Positions 44,540 through 56,653 of a stretch of DNA of 64,000 bases are shown piece by piece. The notes beneath the pieces are model-generated. The model had not been told where the DNA came from. It saw only the letters and a program-made list of their open reading frames with translations, and ran no database searches. Position 1 is the stretch's first letter. Every line of letters begins with the position of its first letter. Source of the stretch: Trametes villosa (lineage: Eukaryota; Basidiomycota; Agaricomycetes; Polyporales; Polyporaceae). The position numbers were made by a program, and so were the translations under genes. The stretch lies in NCBI GenBank assembly GCA_002964805.2, contig PUDQ02000001.1, positions 124,001-188,000 on the forward strand. Reading direction: 5' to 3'.

Positions 44540-47500
44540 ATGGCAAGCCCTACCACGAATGTACTAGATGAAGCGATCCGAGTCGTCGTGACTCCCTCAC
44601 AAGCGTCCTACTTCGCCGGAGAACCCTTCTCAGTCACTATCACCTTCACCAACACCCGGACGCCCGAGGCTCCTGCTGCACCCCGTTCCGCATCGCATGC
44701 GCACAGGCGCGGCGCACACTCTATCAGCTCTGTACCATTAGCACGACCACCGACGTCTCCCGGAACCCCTCGCACTGTTGTACCCGTTTTCCCGTCTCGC
44801 GCAAATGGCGAAGGTAGCTCTACTCGGAGGAAGGGGCTCATAGGTCACAAGCTCCAGGGAAAGCTCTCGGACGAACCACCATCCGCCGAGGTTCTCCGGA
44901 AGAGGCTCCTGGCGAGCAGATCACTTTCAGTCAACCTAACGCCACATGAACTGCCGCTGCAAAGCCAATCCAGCGAGTCAGTCTCTCCATCCAGTCTTGC
45001 CTCTTCTCCAGCAGACACATGTGAGTTTCTCTCTACTTTCCTCAGCCGTGCGGGTGTGTTGGGTATCTTGCTGCATCCACGGTGTAACATGGTCGCTCTG
45101 TTACTATGAGACATTCACATGGGACGGACGAAATTGCTACCCAGGAGTTCGGTATCCGCTTTGAGCGTATGAGGCGTGTACGAAGGTTCCGCAACTATTC
45201 GTCTCGCACCGTCTCCGCTATCACCCTGGTCAAAGATGAATTCGTCTATCGTGCTAACGATTCCCTTCTTCTACAGCGCCTGTCTCAGGCCCTTCTACCT
45301 CCCGCATCATCGCGCCTCTGGCAAGGTCGCCTTCTCTCCCTCCCAATCACCCACACGCGCGAAAGAACTCTATTCTGGACGGCCAACTACAACTACAAGA
45401 CCTCCGCGCACCCCCCTCACCATCCTCATTCGCGTCCACGCCCAACCCATCAACATCCACCTTCTCGCTCTCACTCGACCCAATAGCGGAGGCAGGCTCG
45501 ACATCCCCCGGCCCTCCTGCGACACCCTCTTTCCCGTCACCCATACCCGGCTCAGATATCCCGAACATTCGGACCCACATACCCACAACAGCAACAAAGA
45601 AACCGAACGGAACCCATCTATACCCCGCCGCTGCACCACGCGAACCCCCTCGGCGCCCCTCACAACTCGGTCTCGGGCATGGGCCCCCGCCCGCATCTAC
45701 ATCTACCGCCTATCTCAAGCCCCCACGCTCCGCGTTCTCGTCAACATTCCCTGCCTCAAATACGGAGCTCATTCTCTACGCATACGCCCAACTACTTGGC
45801 ACCCTTACCCTCACACCACTTCCTGATGCAAACGCATCTCCAGAACAGACCCGCGCGCTCACCCACCTCCGGTCGCAATTGTTGAAGCGCAAAGCCGTAG
45901 GCGGGGGCAGCATGGACATATCGTCTTCTCTCAGTGCACAGTCTCTCGTACCTGGAGGTGGACCTCCTAGACGGCCAAATCTACATGCACGGTCATCTTC
46001 GCTGTCCGGTGGGCTGTTGTCCATGCTCTCGCCAACATCACTAGTGGCTTCTCAGAGCCAACAGCCCTTCGTACCCGGGCATCGCGCCAGGACGTCTTCG
46101 GTGTTCTCGTTATTCTCAAATGGACAAGGCCCCACAACGAGCCGGTCTGCTGGTGTTGGATTGGGCCTGGGTGCAGCAATGCCAGAGGAGGAAGAGGTAG
46201 ATCCGGATACGCCCCTTCCGACTCTTGAGGTGCAGCCATCGATGCTTGCGGTCGACCTAACCCTTGGACCAGGGGAATCACGGACATGTGCGTCGTACCG
46301 CAACCAAGTGTGATCACGCGACTGACAGTTCTGTTGCAGATACATACACTATGACGCTCCCCGAGAACCTCCCCCCGACCTTCCGAGGGCGAGCATTGAA
46401 GTTCTCCTACCAGTTCATTCTGGGCGTATGCCGTGCCGGCTCGGCCACAGCTCCCGGTACCGGTCCATCGAGCAATAGTCGGGTGATGAAGGTGCCAATA
46501 CGAGTGTATAATAATGTATCTGGTAAGCGGCTCTACCAGTATCAATCGCCGCCTGCTGAAGGGGTGTTGTTAGTGAGCAGACCGCTAAGGCCGTACGACA
46601 TGCTATGGCCCGTAACGGCAAAGCGAGGGCCCTTTCCGCCAGGGACAGTCACCGAGGAGCCGAAAGAGGCACCGAAGCGCGCCGATCCTCGGTCTTCCCC
46701 ACGGCCAGGTCGGTCTCGATGCACCGTCCTAACACCCTCATACTGAATACATCCTCTCAGGCGTATACACGCCAGGGTCCTACGAAGACCTGCAAGAGTA
46801 CGCGCGAAACCTACTCGCGTCCTTCCCAGATCCCAAGGCGACGGGCGTGCGGATAAAGCTCCCCATAGAAGCCATCCAGTCTTCGCGCAGCGCCGGGCTT
46901 GACTGCGAGCTGGAGGACGAGCTCGACAGCCCGGCCGGTTGCCGACAAGCGGTCGAGATCCTCACGCGGAATCCCAAGAAAGGTGTGTCCCACCGCCAAT
47001 CCACCGTCGTGTTTCCCGCTCATGCGATCACATAGCGTCATACGATGTCACGAAGGACGGGATCAAGGTCGCGGTGCTCACCTTCCCAAGGAGCGCGTAC
47101 CGGCTCGGCGAGACAATTCTGGGCGTCGTCGAAACGAACGAGCGTGCGAGCCGCGCGCGCGTCCTCAAGGTGCGCATCACACCGTACCCCTTCCCCTTCC
47201 CTGCCACTTGTCTTCGCTGTACACCGTGGGACTGCTCTGACCAAGCACGAACACCGCAGCTCTCCGCGATGCTCGAGGCACACGAGTCGCTGCCGAGCAG
47301 CCTCGCCGCGCCGGCGCTCGCGCGGCACATGCGCCGCGTGCACGCCGAGCACCACTCGTGCTTCATGCCCGCGACGTTGCGCACGACGTTCTCGCTCGAC
47401 ATCCCCCCGGACGCGAGCCCCGCGTTCCAAGCGTCGCTGAGCGACCCTGGCAGTGCAATGGGTCCCGGGCGGGAGAGTTCGACGCGTCCTGGGGGACTGG

Positions 47501-47955
47501 AGTGGAAAGTCCGGTTATGTCTCCTCGTCGCCATTGCGTCGCCAACCTCGCGCGAAGGCGTGGAGGGTGTGCGCATGCGCCAGTTGGTTAGGGACGGGCC
47601 GCAAGGGCAGTGGGGCTCCTCCTGGAAAGCAACGCAGAGCATCGCGCCGCTGGAGCGGCCAGGGCCCCCTCCGCAATCCGCGGCCTCCTCTCCCACCACT
47701 CTGAGTGGAGACACCGCGGGGAGCGCAAGCACCGCGATGTCGTGGATGTCGTACTTCACGTCGTCGCTACTAGGGCCGTCCAACGTCGGCTACCACGACG
47801 GGGACGAAGACCTGGAGGACGAGGCGGAGGATGAGGTCGGCCCGGAGGAGGCGTGGAAGGACGTGAAGGTGGAGATGGTTGAGTGCGAGGTGCCTGTGAA
47901 GGTGTGGCCAGGGAACACGGCGTTCAAGGCGACAGATATCGTATTCGACGTCTGA
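44540..47955 (+). CDS. RGP1: Rgp1-like subunit of the Rab6/Ypt6 exchange factor
   Basis: This is a 953-residue protein that, with Ric1, activates the Golgi GTPase Ypt6/Rab6 for endosome-to-Golgi retrieval. Exons: 44540-45020, 45277-46287, 46340-46522, 46574-46708, 46761-46982, 47036-47169, 47260-47955. The arrestin-like N-terminus IRVVVTPSQASYFAGEPFSV is typical, as are YTMTLPENLPPTFRGRALKF (about residue 500), FILGVCRAG, KVPIRVYNNVS and RPLRPYDMLWPV. YDVTKDGIKVAVLTFPRSAY and RLGETILGVVE come next, and VECEVPVKVWPGNTAFKATD ends the protein. Between residues 160 and 490 lies a long disordered Ser/Pro insertion, larger than in yeast. Intron 1 (256 nt) is unusually long, so a missed internal exon in this variable region is possible; the frame closes without one. 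Confidence 0.9.
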
Positions 47956-49129
47956 CCGATGTGTATGTCAACCTTCGACTGCATTGTCGTTTCATGCTAG
48001 CGGAGCTGACTAGACAATGTCTTCCATTCGGCAACACAGAACTCACGCAGTCGCATACCCGAGGCACTTCTGCGGGCACGCGAACGCTGCGATCGATCAT
48101 AGGATTCACCTCCGTAACCGCGGCGCGGGGCCGACGCTTGCCCATACGGAGGTTAGCGGGCGTCTTCGGTATGTTGCGAAAGCGCGAAGGCTCCACAACC
48201 CGAAGCCGCCGGGCATCCCCTGGCATCGCCCGACGCGGGGTGCTCGCTGGCCGACGGACGCCAGGCACGGCACGGCAACGGTAGCAAATCAGCGCCACGG
48301 AGAATCGTGCGCGGGCGGTTCACAGGGTTTAGCCTTTGGCGAAGGGGCCGTGAGTGTGCGCGCACAAGACCGGATCATCCGCAGGCGCGGGAGCGGTCAG
48401 ATGCAGAGGGCGGCGGTCAGCTGGGGGATGGAGAAGGGGGGAAGAGAGGCTTGGTGCGTTCGGGAAGCGTAGGGTGGGGGTGATGGGGGAGTGTGAGGAG
48501 GTGTAGAATAGCCTAGCGTTGAGAACGGCGGATGGGCGAGCAGCGCGGACTGAATAGACTGTGGACGAGGAGCGGGCCTTGTGACCCGCGCCTGCCTAAT
48601 TGGGGACAGGGGTGACCGAGCCTGCGTCTCGTTCTGGCTCTCGCGCCGTCAGGTGAGCGGACAGAGTCCAGCACCGCGATGGCATTGCCCAGGGCCCCCT
48701 CCGCGCACGCCTGACTCCTTGCTCTTGCCACCCACCGCCATAGACCCGCCGCGAGCCGTGCAGTCCGCCCCGCCCCCGCCCAACGACCCCCGCTGCTTAG
48801 ACTGCGCCCGCTCCGAGTCATCTGTCCCCGCTACCCCGCATTTTCCCCTAGACCGTTGTCGGAACATCGTAGAGTCGACGCGTGTACAACACAGAGCTCA
48901 CGACCCCCGTGCGTACCACCCCGCTCTCGCCCAGCGCGTCGCTCACCGCCACCGCGCAGACTAACGACCCTAGAGGCTGCAAAGAGCGTGTACGCTATAG
49001 TCCGGGCACCCATCTCCTAGATCCACATATCCCCGCCCTCCACGGCCATCCCTCACGCGACTCCTCAAGCTGGCGACCGTCCAGAACTACCAACAACTCT
49101 CCAACCTCGGCCTGCCCTCTGCCAGCCTA
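47956..49129. other. Spacer between RGP1 and the PSP1-domain gene
   Basis: 1.17 kb tandem spacer. The right part, 48700-49120, is strongly pyrimidine-rich on the plus strand and looks like the leader and promoter of the PSP1-domain gene. No gene seen. Confidence 0.5.
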
Positions 49130-51338
49130 ATGCAGTCGAGCAGCCACCAGCAGCACGCGTCCGACGACGCCGATCGTCAGAACCGCTTCCTCGCCTCCCA
49201 TGGCTCCGAGACCCCCAACAGCCTCAGCCTGCGCGAGCGCGCCTCCAGCCAGCCCCCGCGCGCGCAGGGCTTCATCGCCGCCCCGCCCCAGCCCGTGCGC
49301 CAGAACTCAGGCGGGCCCGGGGCGGGGGCTTGGGGACGCTTCTCGTCCGGGCTCAATCCCCTCCCCCAGTCGGTTCCCACGCGCAGCGCTTCCTTCTCGT
49401 CCTCGCCTTTAAGTACCCATAGCCCCTTCTCATCCGCCATGCGCGACTCCCGCTTCGCGAGCACGTTCGAGGACGACGAGTCCGAGGCGACGAGCGACAT
49501 CCAGGATCCGTACGATCCGTACGACGAACGCTACGCCCGCACGAACATGTCCTTCCGCGGACGCACCTACGCCCCCGATCTCACTCGAAGCCGCTCGCAG
49601 TCGCTGGCGACGACGCGTCCTGGCGCGATCGGCAGCGGTTTCCCCAGTCAATTTGGACAGTGGGACGGATCCACGCCGCAAAGCATCCCCTCGCGGTATG
49701 ACTTCAAGACGCCGACGAGCGGCAGTCGCTATGGGTCGCTTGGTGCCATCGGCCGGTCGCCGTCCAACGGATACTCTGGGAACATAGCAGACCCTTCCAA
49801 CATGAGTCCCTTCGTACGAGACGTGGGCCAGATTCTACTGGACGACGGCTCCGCCTTCCGGGAACTGTGGTCTGGGATGAACCCGCCGCGCGACGAGAAC
49901 GGTGGCGGAGGCAGCGGTACGACCAGTCGACGGCACAGCGTAAGCGTCGTACAGCCCCGAAGGCCTACGATCGTGGGCTTCAATGCGCCCGCAGTCGACA
50001 TGCAAGAGGAAAACAGCCGGCCCGGGAACTTCCACCACTCTGCCTCGTACAGCGGTGGTGGCGGCCTGCTGCTCACCGATGACGACCTCGCGAGCGATCT
50101 CGGAATGATGAACCTCAACGACAGCGGACGACCCATGACCTCCATTCAGCCCCCATCTCAGCCGTCCTCTCTCCCAATTTACGCGCCTCTGTCGCGCAGC
50201 CCACCGTCGTCCGACCGCGTATCGCCTTACCAAGCTCTGCATCTCAACATCCCAGGAGGCGCAGGCAGCTCCTACGCATCCCGCCAGTCTATTGTTGGCT
50301 CCCCGAGCGACAGCGGTCTCTCCGGAGGGAGCCCTTCTCGCGGCCTGGATCACTACTCGCAAGACGCCACTCTCGGCAGAGAGCCCGCGCGGCCGCTCAT
50401 GGCGCGCTACGTCCCCGGCCACGGCATCCAGCAGATCCCCGAGGGCGGGATCATGCCCTCGCCGCTCTCGCCCGCAGCGCTGCGGAGCGCCGGGCAGTAC
50501 GGGCAGGCGCAGGCGCTGCAGCGGCGGCCGTCGGACGCGACGCGCCCGCTGACGGAGCTGGGCAAGGGCGTGCCGCTGCACGCGGTGCCGACGTCGTGGC
50601 CGCTGTACATCGTCGAGTTCAAGGCGGGGCGGACGGACCTGTTCTACTGCACGGACCTGACGCAGGACATCCGCGTCGGCGACCTCGTCATTGTCGAGGC
50701 GGACCGCGGCAAGGACCTCGGCAAGGTCGTGAACGACAGCATCACGCTCGCCGAGGTCGAGGCGTTCCAGAAGCAGCAGAAGCTCATGAGCATGGGCCAC
50801 GCGGACGTCCATGGCGTCCCGACGAGCCCGACGGGCGCCACCGGCGGCGGCGTCAAGGACATCAATCCGAAGATGATCTACGGCAAAGCGGGGCAGAGGG
50901 ACACCCAGTACGTGTCTATACACTCTTCGCAAAATTTCAGCCGTCTGACCGTGTTATGTGTGCTAGGCTTCTGGCGACGAAGGCGCAGGACGAGGCAAAG
51001 GCGCTCGAGCTGTGCAAAAACAAAGTGCGACAGAGGAAGCTGCCAATGGAGGTCATCGACGCCGAATACCAGTGGTGCGTTTTAGACTCGAAGCGCCCAT
51101 ATCATACGCTTACTGACGCGGTCTTCTCCAGGGATCGGCGCAAGCTGACCTTCTACTTCGTTGCCGAAAAGAGAATCGACTTCCGCGAGCTGGTGCGCGA
51201 GCTCTTCCGGTATGTCACGCCCTCATTCCTCCTGTCCTCCCGCCACGAGCTGACTCCGGGACCGTCATAATGGGCAGGCTGTACAAAACGCGCATCTGGA
51301 TGGCCTCGCTCGGCGGCGCAGGCGGCTTCGAACAGTGA
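49130..51338 (+). CDS. PSP1 C-terminal domain protein
   Basis: This is a 674-residue protein. Exons: 49130-50907, 50967-51074, 51132-51209, 51278-51338. The first roughly 475 residues are disordered and Ser/Pro/Gly-rich, with RSRSQSLATT and GSRYGSLGAIGRSPS-type phosphorylatable stretches. The C-terminal 195 residues form the PSP1 domain: YIVEFKAGRTDLFYCTDL, IRVGDLVIVEADRGKDLGKV, LLATKAQDEAKALELCKNKV and YFVAEKRIDFRELVRELFR, ending in a tail with TRIWMASL. Yeast Psp1 is a low-complexity RNA-related protein, and bacterial relatives act in sporulation and RNA processing. The function here is inferred only to that level. A start further upstream joined by an intron cannot be ruled out. Confidence 0.9.
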
Positions 51339-51726
51339 CAGGACCGCGCCAAGCAAGCTCCCCGCACGCCAGCACGCCCTCTTCTCACCACGGTCCCGTC
51401 GCGCATCTCGTTTTGCCCCGGTTATACCTCGCTTCCGCGCTGTCAAGCTCCCCACGCATGCACTCCCTTTCCCCGGCCCCCGCAATATTTACTACAAGCC
51501 CCGGACGTCGCCAGAGTAAAGTGTACGCTACCCGCCGCCGCTACCGCCCGAAGCCTCCCCGCACCGCCGCGTGCGCCGTAACTTAACGCCCCGGACCCGC
51601 GCCACGATTCCCTCCCTTCTGCACATGGTCTCCGAGTCTCTTCGCCCTCCGAACACTCCCTCTGTCCATTCCCCCTGTACCAACAGCACGGTCTGTTTTG
51701 CGTCTGCTCGTCAGTCCTCGCGCGTT

Positions 51727-51770
51727 ATGCTTGTGCTAGTGCTTGTGCTTGTTCCTGTGCCTGTGCTCGT
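51727..51770. repeat. Degenerate TGTGCT hexamer repeat
   Basis: A run of tgcttgtgctagtgcttgtg and similar units; seven to eight imperfect copies of a TGTGCT/TGTGCC hexamer downstream of the PSP1-domain gene. Confidence 0.7.
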
Positions 51771-51887
51771 ACGGACATTCTCCGGTCTGGGGTCGACGCG
51801 CGAAAGAAGAAGGCGGCCGCCCGGCTGGGCATGGCTTTGGATACCCCCGGCCGGATGCCGGCCTCGTAAATGTATCATTACTTGTAG

Positions 51888-52042
51888 TCTAGTCGTATAT
51901 ATGGTGCGTGCCGATGTACATTTGTTTCTCTAATCCGCCGGGAGCTAGCCTGTGAAGATCCGAAGAGCCCTCTCGAGTGCAGTCATGGTGCGTGTCGATG
52001 TACATGTGTTGTTTGATACGCCGGAAGTTATCCCCTGAGAAG
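51888..52042. repeat. Imperfect tandem duplication, 84-base period
   Basis: atggtgcgtgccgatgtaca at 51901 recurs at 51985 as atggtgcgtgtcgatgtaca. The similarity continues for about 50 bases (taatccgccgggagctagcc versus gatacgccggaagttatccc). Non-coding; probably an old local duplication in the 3' region. Confidence 0.7.
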
Positions 52043-53407
52043 TCGTACTGCGTGGCACCAGGGAATGTGTAGGTACGCTTGATTGTTTGTGTTACGCATA
52101 TATGCCTAAAGGTTCACTTTTTGTCTAGGCATCTGCACAGGTATATACCCCCACGCATAACGCCGAGATCATTGAAGAGCGTCCTGTCCGCTGAACGCGG
52201 AACATTGATTGTCTCCGTTAGAGGCGTGGGTTTGTGAGAACGCACACGACAGACGTTATACGAAGCGCTTGATGTGGGTCGCAATCCCCGTCATACCACC
52301 GTTCGTACTACTCGCAGCCGGGCGCAGTGGCGGCGTTGGCGGCGACGGGGCGCGCACTGAATTACAGATGAGAGCGCCAGAGGCAAGCGCGGCGTCCCCG
52401 GGCGACACAACTCTCGCAAGAAGCGTCCCGCCAACTTTCTGGAGGTGCGTCAGCCGTCCCGACGTCCTTCTCTCGCAATGACGTAGCCGACATATACCCT
52501 CAGTTTGGCCTTGTGGCGGTGTGTGCGCATGCGGCTACGAGACGCCATTTATCGGGGCCTCATTCAATATGTCTTCATGACATGGCACGGAAGCGAGCGA
52601 GGAACAGGACCGGGCCTTATCGAGATTAACTACTCTAGTCAACGAGATACAGATCGCAGGTTTTGCGCGGCCGCATTGAATCCACCGTTGCCACGGCTCG
52701 TCTGACCACCGCCAGCGGGGAAGTCATCGACGGAGAATGCGACTGCATCCGTACCCTCATTAGCGCGAAAGCCGATGATTCAGGTGAAGTGCGCTCATCA
52801 ACCTGTCTATACGTGGGTCACTGAGAACAGCCATGCGCAGGGGCGAGCAGCGACCAGCAGGTTTCTTACATGTCACATCTGGCCGGGAAATGTGCGCGCC
52901 GGTGCAATATAACTGGCATTCCGGCGCGTTGCAAAGCCACCGGGGACGCCAGAAGGCGGAAAATCAAACGGCGTTGCCAGAACCTGCGCGATGGGGGACG
53001 GAGCTGGGACAGGAGGTGAGTAAGAAGGAACATAGTGGAGCGCGACGATCTGTTAATGAACGTGACGGGCCTGGCAGGGCGCGGTTGATGAGAGAAGGTT
53101 AAGAGGAAAGAAGGGCGCCTGTTGGGCGAAATGCAGCGTCGGGATTGGAGGGAGGGGGGAACACTTCCTGGAATGGGGCGATGTGTCCCGGAAAGGCAGG
53201 TGACAAGGAATGATGGAGGGGACGTCGGGCGAGGCACCCTTCCCTCCGCGCCCGCCAGCTTCTCATGCCGACCCAGCGCGGTGGCGGCGCTCCCCGGACA
53301 GCAACATTCCGCTCCTGGGCGATGTGACCGCGCTCGCTCCCTCGCTCTCCGTCGCGACGACGCCGCATGTCTCTCTCTCTTTTATACCACCACCATCGCC
53401 ACAGTCG

Positions 53408-53413
53408 TATATA
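53408..53413 (+). promoter_or_regulatory. TATA box of the disordered-protein gene
   Basis: tatata is 36 bases before the ATG at 53449; a second TATA-like tttatacc lies near 53381. The spacing from 53381 would suit a start site just upstream of the ATG. Confidence 0.45.
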
Positions 53414-53448
53414 GCCCACCCCCACTCTCCTTCACCTTTTTTTCATCC

Positions 53449-56250
53449 ATGTCGCTCGCCTCGGACCCCCGTGCCTCTCCTTTCACCGTCCAGGAGTTCA
53501 GCGACCTCGTCTGCTCCGCGTTCAATCTCCAGGACGCAGACGTCTCTTCGCCGTCTCGCCGGCCCCTCCTCTCCTTTACGCCCCCTTCGCCTCACCCGCC
53601 CGCCCTCCCTGCCGCCGAGGAGGATCTCTCATCAGGCTGCTGCTTCGAGAGCGAGACAGAGGACGAGCATGAGCGGCTTCGGTCCCCGAGTCTGGACGAT
53701 GCCTCTCCGCAATCGTCTCCACCCGAGAGAAGGTCGCGTTCCAGAACGATTACCGCCCTCCGCGTGTTCCACCAAGTCCGTACTCGCGCCTCCGCCTTCG
53801 TTCTTCGACCACGTGCCCCCTCCGTGTCTCGTACCTCTCCCCCGCCCCTTCCTTTTGAGCCCCTCCCCCCGCTCTCCATCTCCCCCACTCTCATCCCCAC
53901 TCCCATCATCCCTCCCCGCAACCACACCCCCCTCAGCATGGTCGACCTCAACCTCGACCGCCCCGGCTCCCGCACGCGTTCGCGTGCAGAGAGCCTCCCC
54001 CGCTCGCTCCTCTTCAAGCGCGAAACCACCCCGCCCCCGCTCCCGGGCCGGGGGACGCGTCCTGGCACCTCCGCCGGAGCGCGCGACGCGTCTCCCGACC
54101 TCCGGTCCTTCTTCGACGACTCGCCCGTGAGGTCTAAACGCGCATATAGTCGCCCGTCTACGTCCGCGTCGACCGTCCATCCTCTCTCGCGCATGGCTTC
54201 CTCCAATAGCGCCCATGCAGTACTCTTTGGGGATGGCCTGCCGTCATTCTTCGAGGATACTGGTTACCAAATTGCCAAACCTGCCGCTCCGCATTACAGC
54301 CGTCCTACCACTCCGGCGGGAGGCGCAGGCCCGCGCATACATACCCGTCTCCCCCCGCTGCGCAAGTCCAAAAGCGGGGGTAATGGGCTGTTCAGCCGCG
54401 GTGGGCGCAAAGGCTCGAAGAACCCCGGCGAGGACGTACCTGCTAAACTCGGGATCGAAGATCCTGCTTTCTGGAGCGCACCGAATGAGGGTCGCACGCC
54501 GTCTCCCTTCACCTGTCCGAGAGACGTCCCTCCGGTCCCCGATGTTCTGACGCCTCTGGCGCTGGAAGGTCTAGAGGATGTGGACGCTCCTCTTCCGCCA
54601 TCGTATGTGTTCGAGAGACGCGGTAGCGCGCAGAGCAATTCAACCGTGAGTCTCAACACCATGTTCCTAGAATGTGGGGATGCTGACAACTTACCCTATT
54701 AGGCGAGTACAAGGTCAAGTTCTAGTCTATCCTCGAAGATCTCCAGCATTGTCGGTATCGCTTTCCCGAGCAAGATGCGCTTGCATGCACGGTCCAAGCT
54801 CAATCTCAACATTGCGACGGGTCCCGAGCCAGCATCGACGCATTCTTCCCCGTCGTCAACCTTGGCGTCACTCTCCTCACCGACAACTCCGGTCTCTCCG
54901 ACTTCGACGTTCCCACGCTCTCAACCATACATGTTCCCTGGATACGCTGACCCGCTTGGCCAGGACAACTCGTTTTCCGAGATCGAGGAGGACGCACTTG
55001 CTATCGGGCGCGTCCTAACCCCGGAGGCGGATCCATTCGCGAAGGCGGATATTACGGTCCCTATCGAAGGGACGCCGCGTCCGCCCACTCCTCCCGTATC
55101 TCGTCGTGCGTCGTCTCAGACATCGCCATGCACGGGGCTGTATCGGACTCCGACCTGGAACGAGGAGAGAGCTAAGCCGACAGGACCCGTGAAGCGGACG
55201 AGAAACAGTCTGCCCGCGTCGCCTGTGTCCTCTGCCTTCACCTTCCCTTCTTCATGCTCGATCTACCCAGGACGCGATTCGAGCCCATTCGCTCAAACTC
55301 CCCCTACGCCTAGGCGCAATGGACCACCCTCAGCTTGGTCGCCATACAGCACTCCGGCCGCGTCTTCTTCGTCGCCTAGCTCTCCATCGGCTGCTAATTC
55401 CTCTCTCAGCCGCTCGCCAGCTTCGGCTCCTCGGTCTAGGCTCCAAGCCAGTCCACCATCGCCGCCTTCCCCCACTATGTCCATCTTTCCGCTGCCTCCC
55501 AGGACGCTTCCGCCGCCGTTCCCGCCGCCGAGTCGCGCGTTACCCTCCCTCCCTCCTCTTCCCTCGCCTCCGGCCCCGCCTGTCCCTCCGAAGGACTCCC
55601 CGTTGTCTCGGGTAGCCCGCGCCCACAAGTCGCTCCCGCCGTCGCCGAGCCCTCTCCAGCCTCCCGCTGGCTCTCCTTCATCGGTACGCTCACACAGGGC
55701 ATCGGGGGCGACACGCTGGGATGATCGCCAGCTTACCCTCCTCCCCCTGGGGACGGACATAAGGGACCTTTTCGCGGAGGTGGAGGCCCATCGCGGCGAG
55801 CGCCTCCGTCGGGAGGAGGGCTTTGAGCTTTCGAGCTTCCCCCTGGGCGAACCGTGGTCCGAGTCGGGGTCAAGCAGCGACCTATCTGCGTCTCCGACCA
55901 TATCGCCTGCTTGGCAGATCAGGCCTGTAGCGAGGCGGCGCTCTGTGGACTCTACGTCTACCATCACGGCCTCGCCGACCTCATCTGCTCTACACGACGC
56001 GGCTCGCAACTGGGCGGAAGATACCTCCGCCGCACTCAAGCCTCCCGCTCTCGAGCTGGACATGCGTTCCGTGGCCAACGCCTCTTCCTACAGGCTGCCG
56101 ACGTCTGAGAGCGCTACGGACAGCGACTCCGACTGCTGTGGTTCCGCGGGGTCGCTCGCGACTTTCTACACCGCGCGATCCAGCCCGACTTTGGACTCCC
56201 CCGCTCAAACCTCTCCGCTGATGGGTTTCCCCGCGAATGCTAGTACGTAA
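53449..56250 (+). CDS. Large disordered Ser/Pro-rich protein, function unknown
   Basis: I do not recognise this 914-residue protein. Exons: 53449-54645 and 54703-56250. It is mostly disordered, with long Pro/Ser runs such as PLPPRTLPPPFPPPSRALPS and many SP/TP and RSxS sites that kinases could use. Islands that look ordered or constrained are FTVQEFSDLVCSAFNLQDAD at the N-terminus, KLGIEDPAFWSAPNEG, LSSKISSIVGIAFPSKMRLH just after the intron, and TLLPLGTDIRDLFAEVEAHR. There is no signal peptide, membrane segment or catalytic motif. The proline clusters (PPxPPKDSP) resemble SH3-binding sites of cytoskeletal or polarity scaffolds; that is only a resemblance. It is convergent with the membrane-protein gene 403 bases downstream. 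Confidence 0.85.
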
Positions 56251-56653
56251 TTCAGAGGATCTCTCCTCGGACTTCATCGCTTTCGCCGTCCCCCGTCTCC
56301 TCGCTCTCAATGTTATTGCGTTGTAATAGCAAGCATACCTCTCTTATAGTACATACCTTGCGCCCCCCTCCTTCCGCTCATTATGCGCGTAACTTATCGA
56401 GTCGCTCGTTATTTGCACCATACCCCTTCGTAATATTTTGTAAATCGTCCTACTTAAATCGGATCCGGTGTAGTTTACTGTACCAATGCCCATGGGCTGT
56501 ATACGTCTGTACTGTGGAGGTGAAATATTAAGCAGTGGTGGTCGAAGTTCGTCGTTGTCATCGCTCCACGAGGATGCTGCGAGTGGATTACTGGTCGGAA
56601 ACATCGGAGCTCGAGACGGCTTGTATACGACGCTCTCTGGGGACGAATAGGAT
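56251..56653. other. Convergent 3' region
   Basis: 403 bases between two stop codons on opposite strands; AT-richer than the genes, with taatattttgtaaatcg near 56431. No gene seen. Confidence 0.5.

Larger units (their letters stand above)
51339..53448. other. Gene-free stretch before the disordered-protein gene
   Basis: 2.1 kb tandem spacer. It contains a TGTGCT-type simple repeat (51727-51770), an imperfect direct repeat (51888-52042), and at its right end a TATA promoter. The coding frame of the next gene stays open upstream to about 53122, but its protein-like part begins at the ATG at 53449, after the TATA box. Confidence 0.5.
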
